Shown in pieces: positions 1-11,100 of a stretch of 64,000 bases of DNA (its first letter is position 1; each line of letters opens with the position of its first letter). The DNA is from Limnomonas spitsbergensis (lineage: Eukaryota; Chlorophyta; Chlorophyceae; Chlamydomonadales), in NCBI GenBank assembly GCA_037349105.1, contig JAYJMM010000112.1, positions 5,788,501 through 5,852,500 on the forward strand, read 5' to 3'. Below the pieces are notes generated by a model. The model saw only the letters and a program-made list of their open reading frames with translations, had not been told where the DNA came from and ran no database searches. Made by a program: the position numbers and the translations under genes.

Positions 1-1607
1 AAACTGGCATGACTGTGTGGCCAAGATCGTAAATTATGGCATATGAGGGTCGGGCCTGGACCCCGTATCAGTATATTGTAAATATGCTATGGCAGGTCTG
101 CCGAGACTGCATCCTGAACCCTAAACTAGGGCTTGGTATTGAGTTAGGACTATAGACCCTAAACCATGCCAGTCAGGACTGGACCCTGGGCCAGAGACTA
201 GGGTTTAGCGGTCAGGCCTTGACCTAGCTTACCGTAAGGATGCCAAGCAACGTGTCAAACTGCTCCACGTATCTGCAACACCAAGGCCGTGGCAGAGATT
301 ATAGTGAAAAATCTCTAGGTGGAAAAGGAGTTACTGTTGAGGTCAAACCCCCTGCATGGTTGGGGGCAAAGATGCAGAAGATTTCCCTACTGGTGCCCCA
401 CCAAAATATGGTCCACTCTTGCAAGAAACTGCAAGTTTACCCAATAGCATGATGATTGGGCCCACCCACCCAGTGTATCGCCGCAGGAACTGCCTGGAAG
501 GCACCTGGCCTCCGAAAGAGAGGTCCCCCTCAATGACACCTTGGTTCTTGCGGCCAGCCAGGACATCCAGCAGCGTCTACAGTGAGGGCATGTGAGCATC
601 AGTTGCTTACATCGGGGAGGGTTGGCAGATGTCAGCAGGGCCACATGCAGTGACACATGCAGTGACCGGAGTGACCACATGCGACACCGGAGTGGCCACA
701 TGCAGTGACACATGCCGAGACCACATGCTGTGACCACATACAGTGACCCGAGTGCAAAAACAGTCGCCGGAATGGATCGATATGTCACTTTGAAGGTCGC
801 CTACCGTTTTTCCACTACCAGAAGGTCCCATCTGCGCAAAGAGAGGCAAATAGTGTTACTTATCATGGGAGGCTCGCTAATGGCAGAGCGTCTGGTGGCA
901 CTCATGAGCTCAGCCGGACGTCGGATGCATGGACATGGTGGCACGATATGGCGCAATACAGCACAGGTTCAGCCGGATTGTACTACCAAAGCGCAACGAT
1001 ACGGCTTGATACGGCACAGGTTCAGCCGGATTGTACTACCATGTGCATGGCAGGAAAGGGGACCCAACTAGGGCTCACCAGTGCTGACATTTGGTGCTTA
1101 TCAAACCACCCCGAAATTCCTTTCAATAGGTAAGCGCGCTTCCCCTTCTCTGTGTTTGATGGCACGTGATAAGACATGTCCTGCATGGTTTGAAACAGGT
1201 TCGTTGATGGTACGTAATTGCTTCAAATTGTATGACGAATTAGCTCGGCGAGTAGCAACCCGTCGCCATGTTCACCTTGAAAGTAATTCGCAAGCCGCCT
1301 GCTCCACCCAAGTTGGAAGTTCCCTGGCGACGGGGGGGACCCCGGTGACCATCCTCGACGTCAATGTCGGCCGCAGCCTTCTCCATGTCCATTGATACGC
1401 TTATTGTAGGACCAATTGCTCTTATGCGATTGCGTAGGACTGCAGTTGGTCGAACAAAGCACAGCAATAAGCCTGTATCACATCTCTTGGATTTGAGCCA
1501 CACGAGTGTACAACTCCCTAAAGAGGTGTGGGACAGTGGGTCGGGGGAGGGGGGTGTCACCCCTGCGTCATCCCATGTGCGTCACCATTCGTGGCACCAT
1601 TCGGACA
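1..1607. other. Intergenic, no gene recognised
   Basis: Apart from the dispersed repeat near 1 kb, only short unsupported reading frames were found. No conserved exon, RNA gene or promoter could be identified. Confidence 0.5.
965..1045 (+). repeat. Dispersed repeat shared with 36.2 kb
   Basis: Two units of TTCAGCCGGATTGTACTACC spaced about 55 bp apart. The same core occurs at 36190-36270 and 44296-44376. Confidence 0.55.
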
Positions 1608-2275
1608 TGTGGGCTTCGCCTAAACTGCGGTCATGTTGGCAACGAACTCGGGCAGTTGCGTATCAAACTTGCCATGCTGGCTGACAGCCTGGCCGACAGC
1701 TCACTGCGCGTTATCCCCTCGTCTATACGCACTTTCCACGTGCCCTTGCTACCTCAGCCATCCTTTATCACCGGCCCTCCAGTTGACTGCGTTGGCTGCA
1801 GTTGTATGCGTTGGCTACGTTGGCAAATAAAAGCCGAAGGTGCCAATATGCCCAGGAATTCAATATGGATTTGAGCGACGGCGACGAGGTTATGATCCAG
1901 GTGACCCTTTCTCCCACGGTCCCTCAACTCGTGGTCGATCGTGGTTGGATCTGAGCAGCTTGCAGAGGTGCTGCCTCCCACCGTATGAGCACGTAAATGT
2001 GCACCGAGTAGGAGGGCAGGTCACAACGGAGGGCCGGTGATACAGGATGGCTGAGGTAGCAAGGGCACGTGGAAAGTGCGTAAAGACGCAGCTCGCCCGT
2101 GCCCGTGTGTCCTACTTACACACGCAACTAGCTAGACAGGCAGTGTTCAGGACATGAGGTGATAATGCGCAGTGAGCTGTCGGCCAGGCTGTCAGTCTGC
2201 ATGGCAAGTTTGATATGCAACTGCCCGAGTTGGTTGCCAACATGACCGCAGTTTAGGCGAAGCCGACATGTGCCT
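1608..2275. repeat. Large imperfect inverted repeat (foldback)
   Basis: The left arm, about 1608-1776, is the reverse complement of the right arm, about 2031-2275. Both ends carry ACATGT...CTTCGCCTAAACTGC; the inner parts share CTACCTCAGCCATCCT. The right arm has about 65 extra bases (roughly 2092-2156). The spacer is 1777-2030, with no transposase frame. Possibly a foldback/MITE-like element. Confidence 0.75.
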
Positions 2276-3121
2276 ATCCACACCTCGGGAATATTTGAGA
2301 AGAGACCAGGGGCGTGTTCGCATTGGAGCCTCAATATCAATATGCGGACGATTATGTGTGGGCGATATTTCGGTATGGATGCGCTTTCATCGAGCTCGAA
2401 TAGAGCTTATGTCGATGTGTGGATGACGACGTTCATACAAATCTTGTCGGTTACCATGCGATACTGACACATGTGGACGCGCCCCAGTTTCGTATCGACG
2501 CATCATAAAATAGATGAGGTAAATAAGCCGATAGAACAAACATGATTGTGTCAAGTGACACGCTGGCAATATTGAGAACAAAAACTTGGGTTGGGAGCAT
2601 GTTTTTGGATATGACGATATGGAGTTGAAACGTGGGTCAAATCGAGTCGTCGTCGAGCTCATATCGTGGTATGGCCGAAAACATTCACATAAAAGCCGTC
2701 GGTTACCTCGCGATATGGAGCAATGCGAACGCGCCCCAGGGGAGAAATCAATCCTCCCGCCAAGCGGTCGTGTCGGGGGCTCGGGGCTCGCACGTTGGGA
2801 AACGCTAGGCGCATGCCTGAAGTATTTTTCTTTTTAGGGAAAGGAGCGAGGTCGAATCGAGGCGACGTCGACAAACGTCAATTGATTCCGTCCGGAAATG
2901 TGACCTTCGGGAGGGGGCAGGGGCGGCAGCCGGAAGGGGGGCCAGGGGGGCAAGATCTCGATGGAAAGTGAACGAATTTACAAACCACGAATTTGTATCT
3001 TGTATGTGACGTCCCCTGTTGTGTGTTTAATGACTGGAAACGATACAGCAAAAGCTAGTAACACTTGGGGTACAATTACTGCAATATACCCCTGGTACAT
3101 GGAAGCATTTGAATTTTGAAA
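2276..3121. other. Intergenic, no gene recognised
   Basis: Weakly similar segments at 2448-2487 and 2700-2740 (both end GCGCCCCAG) suggest an old direct repeat. Nothing coding was supported. Confidence 0.4.
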
Positions 3122-3187
3122 TGTACCCAACAGCCGGGGTCGCATTGGCTGAATGCTGAGACGGGGCACTTTGAGAAACCTTGTGCC

Positions 3188-3794
3188 CAGAGATCCTGCC
3201 ACTGAAAGCAGGTCTGCGGCCACCTACCGCACCTGGTTTCAGTCTACGGCGCAGTCCAGAAACTGCACCAGCCGAAGGGAGTGTGCTTGTGTGTGCACGA
3301 ACTTAATGCTGCGGCTCGGCGCCGTCAGCACGGCTGACACTAGAGGACGGCGCAGCGGTCAGCAGCGTGACAGACGGTGCTGCCAGCGATGTTGGGCTAG
3401 GGGAGACGGCGAGCATGAGGAGGACGCGTTGCATGCTTGCTTTCAATGCCCCAACGTGCAAGATCGACTTGGGGAGCGGGGATGGGCAGGTCCTCCGAAC
3501 GGTGCTATAGACTTCTTCGACTTGAACCTGGGCAGGCTTGGGTGGAATGCCCTAGCTTTTGTGGAAGACGTGGTAGATGTCTTTGAGGTGTAGACTTTTT
3601 CAGAGGGTTGAACTTCATTTGTCTTTATTTTCAGCCTTTCGTCTGTCCCTTCACTTTATTTCATACGTTTCCCGAAACGTTTCCTCCTTTTTCCTGCCCC
3701 CTTGTGTTTGTTTCCTTCGTTCCTCCCAATCCTTAAGTTAGGCACCCACGCGGCCGATCCTTTTTGAGCATGGCCCAGAGGTGTAACGTCATTG
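3188..3794 (+). mobile_element. Second LINE family tail, insertion 1
   Basis: Encodes a relict ending FQCPNVQDRLGERGWAGPP... with an EDALHACFQC knuckle, then a T/C-rich 3' region ending GAGGTGTAACGTCATTG. Flanks ACCTTGTGCC (3178-3187) and ACCTTTTGTGCC (3795-3806) look like a slightly altered target-site duplication within copy A. Confidence 0.6.
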
Positions 3795-3884
3795 ACCTTT
3801 TGTGCCTCGTAGCGAGAGGCTTTGCAAATGCTGTAATCTTGGATGTCGGGAGGTTGAGCTTCACATCACTTACTGACTGTTCAT

Positions 3885-4397
3885 GTGTGCTTCCAGTGGC
3901 CTAGTGTCAGGGAGCAGTTACGGGAGCGGGGTTGGGCAGGTCCTCCGGGCGCTGCCACTAACTTCCACCACATGTACCAGGCTGAGCAGGGTGGGATGCA
4001 CTTGCTTTTGTGGAATGTGCTGTGGGCATTGTTGAGATCTCTAGGGATTCTGAGGCGCCGGTGTTGTTTGCCTTTCCGGCCTTCTCTTTTGGTCCTTTTT
4101 TGTTTTGTTGTTGTTTGCCCCCTTTTTATTTTCTTCTCTTCCCCCTTCTGACGGGGCGCCTTCGCGGCCAAGCATGGGTGGGATACGCTTGCTTTTGTGG
4201 CCTTTTTTTGAGATGCTTTGTTTAGGGCTACTCTCTAGTGGAACTCAAATGTCGGACTTGGTCTTCTTTGCCTTCCCGGCCTCTCCTTCTGTTACTTTAC
4301 CCCCCTCTTCCTTTTAGTTTCTTCTTTTCTCCCTTCCGAACAGTTGGGTGCCCACGCGGCCGAGCTTTGAGCGGGCTCAGAGGTGTAACGTTATTGG
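3885..4397 (+). mobile_element. Second LINE family tail, insertion 2, with 12-bp target-site duplication
   Basis: Encodes the related relict CFQWPSVREQLRERGWAGPP, then a T/C-rich tail ending GAGGTGTAACGTTATTGG. It is flanked by perfect direct repeats CTGACTGTTCAT at 3873-3884 and 4398-4409. 5'-truncated insertion with a target-site duplication is typical of target-primed reverse transcription. Confidence 0.7.
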
Positions 4398-5112
4398 CTG
4401 ACTGTTCATACAGCCCTTCGTTATCAATTAAACCTTATTTTCCATAATTTTCTGGCGGACGAGGATGCAGCCCTGAAACGGACGCAAATGGAGTGTGGGG
4501 TGAGCCAAATGCAGCGGATTCTGCATCTGCTCTACGGAAGAAAATGGGTTCCTTTATCTGTGTATAATGAATGGAGAGAATCATCTCAAGGCTCTACTTA
4601 TCTACGCCCCCCTAATTTTCAGATTTGCGGTGCTCAATCAAACTCTTTTGCACCCGCGTCATATGTTTTAGCCGGGTCTGATCTTCTGCATTGTGTGGTT
4701 CATTCCCACGCCACTGTTGTGGTTGTGTGCTTGTTGCTTGCCCAGGGGGAACACTAATTTTCGCTTTCTGTCCTAGTGTATCAAGTGCCTGTACCGTTTT
4801 ACGGACATAGGTCCTATGCATCAAATGTGATGCTCTGCTGGACTAAACAAACATAACAAACTTCCTGCGAATCCGATTTATTTTTACATTGCTTGGGAGA
4901 CGCTTGGGTCCCCGAACGAACCCAAGGCCCTCGCAGTCAAAACAAATGACCAACGTGCCCCACGCTATCCAGACCCTCGTCCGCAGTCATGGACCACTTT
5001 CACACAAATGTCCACACACAGCAACCTCCTACATACAAGCTGGCTGATTGCTCCTGGTTCCCTTCATGGTGCCCCCTCCCTGCCTTGCCCCGACAAAGCC
5101 TGGACTATTCCT

Positions 5113-8100
5113 TCATCGGAATTTGATTGAGATGAGAGGCACGTCCACATCCTCGCCCTCTTCATCTTCGCAAGCAACCACCACATCAAAGTGCTTTCTC
5201 CATGCTGGAATCTCCATCTGCAAAGTGTATTTTTGGGGAGGGGGTGAGGTTAACAAAGTGGGTGAAGCAACAGAGTTGACTTCGACTTTCTAGCGAATAT
5301 CTGTTGTGGAGAAACACCAATGTCCGGTGGTTGTGGAGACCATGGCGGGTCCTCAAGTCCCGCCTCGCGTAACACACTCAGAACAATTCCAACATGCGAC
5401 AGTAATACCGGCAGAGCGTGTAAGAACAGTCACAAAGAACACAACGTGTCATCATGGAATATAATTAATCTGAGGCCTGACGATGACCTTGTGAAAATGG
5501 CTATGCAGGAAAGTTGTGATTTGGCGAAGGCTGGCACTTAACTTTGTTGGGCTGGTTTTCTGTCTACGATATTGATGACTCTGGGTATTGATTTATTGAC
5601 TGCTTCAGCCAATACCTCTTTGGATATTGAGGTCATTGTGAATTCAGCTAGGGATCAGTGGCTTTCCAAAATTTCCAGGGATATGCCACATACGGCCCTG
5701 TCAGTACGTGCTGCTCCTGACTCGGAGCGCTCGGGGTTCAAATTGTTTACGTTCTCTAAGTGGTTCCAAATTAAGCGTGATGTGAAGGAGACTTTCTGGT
5801 ACAATTTGAGTAAGCCTAATATAATTTTCGCTGTAACCCGGTCTTGGATGGGGTCGCATTGGCTGCATGTTGAGACGGGGCGCTTTGAGAAACCTTATGT
5901 GCCTCGTAGCGAGAGGATTTGTAGATATTGCAATCTTAAATGTCGGGAGGATGAGCTTCACATGATTTACTGCCCATTCTACACAGACCTTCGTTTTCAA
6001 TTTAACCTTACTTTCCATAATTTCCTAGAGGACGAGGATGAGGCCATGAAACGGTACGCAAATGGAGTGTGGGACAAACTAAATACAGCGGATTCTGGAA
6101 GAAATTTGGTTCCTTTATCTTTCAGTGTATGATGAAAAGAGAGAATCATCTCAAAACTTTGCCAAATTTCCTGTCTCCCCCCTAACTCTCTAGGCGGTGC
6201 TCAATCAAACTCTTTTGCACCCACGTCATGTTTTATGGCTGGGGCTTATCCTCTGCACTATGGGGTTCATTCCCACGCCACTGTCGTGGTTGTGTGCTAG
6301 TTGCTTGCCCAGGGGGGTCACTGGTTTTTGCTTTCTGTCCTAGTGTATCAAGTGCCTGTACCGGTTTACGGGCACATGTCCCATGCATCAAGTGTGATGC
6401 TCTATTGGACTGTAAGAACTTCACTTCACATCATGCGACACTTTTAAGCTGAACCCTTGACCCTAAAAGAGTATGTTGTAAATCTTCCCACTATCTTTCT
6501 GTTTGCGTAATTTTTAAACCTTACCGAGAGCCCGCAACCCAAAGGAAGCAGGGCATCCCAATGAGGTCAGGAAAACGAACTTGGCCATCCAAGTATCATC
6601 CACACACTAGCATGCTTATTTCTCTCACCCGGCACCCCTTCTCTCACCTTGTCCACAAAGCCCACCCACTCGCACAACTTTTCGTCCGCCAATTTGCAAG
6701 CTCACCACTCCCCCACTGTAGCATAGCCTTTGTAAGCGGCCAGATGAAAACACGCCTTGACGCACTTTCCCACACATCACCAGCCCCCCTCCTCCTCCTG
6801 CCAGCCTCACCTTGGCCACCGATCCCACCAGCTCGCTCATCTTCTTGCCCAACCTCTCCTTGTGCTTGGGGAAGATGTTGTTGTACAGGAGGCTCTGGCC
6901 ACAGCTGATGCTGTACGCCGTCAGCCCTCGCTTCACAAACCAGTCCAGGACCTAGCGCACAAAAGATGGGGAAGGCACGGAGGTGCAAACAAAGGATGGG
7001 GAAGGCACAGAGGTGCAAACAAAGGATGGGGACGGCAATCAGATACTCAGCGCTTATACTATTGAGTTGCAAATGAGGGCACAGGGAGGGCTTCGTACAT
7101 TCCATCCTTTTGGAGCTAGTGACATCACCAGGGGATAGGCCTGGGCCAGCCTGGTTTTGCCTTGTGTTCGCTAGTACCTCACGCGGCTAATTTTCGGTCA
7201 CCATTCCGAGGATTGTCACTAAAGCGCATGCACCACTTTGCATGGGGCGCCCAATGAACATCCATGTCTGAAATCTGACTTGGACACCCCACGGGCCTCA
7301 ACATCCACCCTGAAATCCCAACATAAGAAGCGACTTCCAGTGTCCCTTGTGTATGATTGCATTCCTTCTCGTCACCTTGCAACACCTCTGTCACTCATTC
7401 CCTGCTCCGTCAGGTCTTCCTCAAGTGTCCATGGATCCCACAATTTCCCGTCAACCTGTTGTCCATCCTCTTCTTTTCGGTTATCAAGAGGACTAACAAT
7501 CTGAATAGAGGATCAACATGTATGCACTGTGCTGACCCGCCTCCTGTAATGGTACACCCCCCCCCCCACCTCCTGCACCCCAAGCCCCCACCTCATGCAT
7601 CTAAATCCTCACCTCATACACCCTAAACCCTCACATCCTGACCCTACACCCTCGGTCCTGTACCCTAAACCCTCACCCCCTGCACCCTAAATTCTTACCT
7701 CCTGCACCCTAAATCCTCACCTCATACACCCTTAACCCTCACATCCTGACCCTACACCCTCGGTCCCGCACCCTAAACCCTCACCCCCTGTACCCTAAAT
7801 CCTCACCTCTTGCACGGTGAAGTCTCCCTCCAGTGTCCATCTGTCCCACAGCGTCCACGCCAGCTCCTGGTACTTGTACGTTTTGGGAGCAATTGGCTCG
7901 GCCATGGCGAACAACGGGAGCGCCATGTTGGCAAACGTGTTCCGGAAGTCCTCAATCTTCTTGTCGCCAGCAACCACCTTGTACAGCTCAAGGCAAACCA
8001 TCCCTGGTTCACACAAATACGTATGTGTGTGTGTGTGAGGGGGGGATGTGTTCAAACCTGGTCCGGGCCATTGGGCAGAGGGTCAATGAGAAGACGCGTA

Positions 8101-11100
8101 CCATATGTTCCACACCGGGTTCACATATTGAGAGGGGGGCCATAATATAGTTTTCATAGAGGTCCTGAAAAAATAACAGAAACCCATCTGGATAAAAACA
8201 AATGGTGTGCAACCTTGGTTGTGTCCACCTTGTGCTTTCGTATGCCCCCGTCTTGCCACAGTGACTTGCATCACTTTTGGTGGACAAATTGAACTTCAAG
8301 CAAAACAAAATCAAGAGACATCACTCAAGCCTACAATACAAGCCTGCCTGATGCACCAAGGTCAAACAAAATAGTGAGTAAATTAATAAATCCATTGATA
8401 TGGAATATATGCCACAATTAGCAGATGACCTGATGAAATGGATCCCTCTCCGCCTTTCAGTTTCATGGGCCCCCCCACAACACTGTTCCCTAGATGCTTA
8501 TAGATTGTCTCCTAGGTTAGCCATCAGGGTCCAGGGCAAACCGCAACCTTCATCGGAAGCATCAGCCTATGAAGCCTCCCTGGATGGTATAAGCACTTTT
8601 CACAGAGCAGGGCAGGGTTTAAGGTCAGGGTTAGGGAAGCATCTAAACCGTACACACTCCTCCCTTACATTCTCCAAATCTTGCACACTGCAGTTTTTGG
8701 GGCACACCTGTCGCTGCTTGCCGGCCCCACTCGCCCAACAGCACGCCATGCGCAACCCCATGCGCATGCACCTGCCACCAATGCAGTCCTACTGCCCGAC
8801 CAATTCGTCCAGGGATCAGATGCAGCCCTGAGCATGTCCACGTCCCCAACGGCAACCGCCCCCCTCTATCTCACCTGTTGCCACAGCCGTTGCCGTCGCG
8901 ATGGCCGGGATGATGCGCCCGGCGATCAGCTTGGCCTTGAGCTTGTCCACCTCGGGGACGCTGTAGTTGCGTGCCCGCATGTTGGCCAGACCAGCGATGA
9001 CGTCCATGTGGAAGTTGGCGTCGTCGTCCTTCTCAAACTGAACGTGAGGAGTGGAAGTGGGTGGAAGTGTGTGGTGGTGGTGTGTGTGTGTGGTGTGTGT
9101 GGGCGAGTGTGTGCAAGCAGGTGTGAAGTGAACGTATGCTGGCCTGGCCAGCGATGGCTTCCATATGCTAGTTGGCATCCTGGTCCACCTAGACTAGACG
9201 GGGGATGCGTGCGTGGGGTGGGCGGGAGGGGGAATACCCATCAGCCTCTGTGACCTTCATGAATGCTGGACAGACCAGTGATCACATCCATGCTGCAGGC
9301 AGGAGCCATCATTGCTCTCCACTGGGCAGACAGGGACGGAAAGGTGGGCGGGGGGCGGGGGGGCGCTAACCCTTGACCCTAGACCCAACTGGGCAGTCAA
9401 GGGTGGAAAGGTGGGCGGTGGGCGTGAGAGCTGTGTGTCCAGGGGGGGGCAATGACGTTCCTGTTTTCCTGCTGGAGGCCGCGCTTGTACCAGTACTCAA
9501 ATGGGCCGGAGAAATCAATACATTTCCGGAGGATGTTTTTTCTTGGCTGGAGGCTGAGCTTGCAGCCTGCGCCTCACTGCCGCCAGCTTAAAGACGAGGC
9601 TCTCGATAACAGGGGAAGCAACTGAGCAAACCATCTCTACCTGCACGGGGCTGAGCTTGTATCCCGCTGGCAGGCCCACTCGTACCGCCTCCAGCTTTGA
9701 GATAAGGCCCTCAATGACACTCTCATCATCCACTGAGGTTGGGAGCGACTTCTTGTCACCAGCCTGCAGGAAGGGGGAAGCACAACGGGGGGGGAAGGGA
9801 TGAGGAGAGGGTGGAACGTGCACCCTCTGCGAGCCTGTTGGCATGGGCATGATGCAAGGGAATTTGCACGATAGCAGGCTTAGGCATTTGAAGAGTTTGG
9901 GAGTATGGCTGCCGTGAAACGAACGGGCGCGTGGATCATCGCCAACCTTTAACCTCAGGCAACAATGCGGCATTTCAATCCTTCCGTTTCCGCAGGGGGA
10001 GGGGGGAAGCACAGTTGTCGGGGCATGAAGAGGCCATGCCCGCACCTTGTCAGCAGCGCATGACCTGTCGACAAAGAGCGCTAGCCTTACCTTGGGATCT
10101 GTCTCGACGTGGACCCCCTTGCGCGGTACAAAGGCCGTGACAGGCACCTTGGCAGCGTGCTCAGCAACTTTGGCGGCGCTGGAGGCGTAGGCAGCCCTAG
10201 GGATGCCATGCACCTCGGCCTTCAGGATCGCCGTGGCCTGTGAGGAGTTGCGGTGACGGGGGCTTCAGGCAGCAAGGACAGGGTAGGGTAGGGGGGGAGC
10301 AGCATCGCGGCAAATGTGGGAGGCAGATGCGGGGCGGGGCACGCGTCAGGCAGCTCATGAGTAGAGTGGTGGGGCCGGCAACATGGAAAGGAAAGGCATG
10401 GTGTGAATATTTCAGTTCTGGGGTGGGCATTAACTTAAGCCACATCCCCCCCCACATGGCATCCTGTTCGCCCCCCTCCCCCACATGGCATCCTGTTCGC
10501 CCCCCTCCCCCACATGGCATCCTGTTCGCCCCCCTCCCCCACATGGCATCCTCTTCGCCCCCCTCCCCCACATGGCATCCTGTTCCCCCCCCTCCCCCAC
10601 ATGGCATCCTGTTCGCCCCCCTCCCCCACATGGCATCCTCTTCGCCCCCCTCCCCCACATGGCATCCTGTTCCCCCCCCTCCCCCACATGGCATCCTGTT
10701 CGCCCCCCTCCCCCACATGGCATCCTGTTCGCCCCCCTCCCCCACATGGCATCCTGTTCGCCCCCCTCCCCACATGGCATCCTGTCCCCCCCCCTCCCCA
10801 CATGGCATCCTCTTCGCCCCCCTCCCCCACATGGCATCCTCTTCGCCCCCCTCCCCCACATGGCATCCTCTTCCCCCCCTCCCCCACATGGCATCCTGTT
10901 CGCCCCCCTCCCCCACATGGCATCCTGTTCCCCCCCCTCCCCCACATGGCATCCTCTTCGCCCCCCTCCCCCACATAGCTCCTGTTCCCCCCCCTCCCCC
11001 ACATGGCATCCTGTTCCCCCCCCTCCCCCACATGGCATCCTGTTCGCCCCCCTCCCCCACATGGCATCCTCTTCGCCCCCCTCCCCCACATGGCATCCTC

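Larger units (their letters stand above)
3122..4840 (+). mobile_element. LINE-like tail, copy A, split by two later insertions
   Basis: Three blocks match copy B in order: about 3122-3187 with 5840-5905, 3795-3884 with 5895-5980, and 4398-4840 with 5980-6425. The gaps between them are occupied by two copies of another retroelement tail. Located just 3' of the UBA1 stop, antisense to it. Confidence 0.7.
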
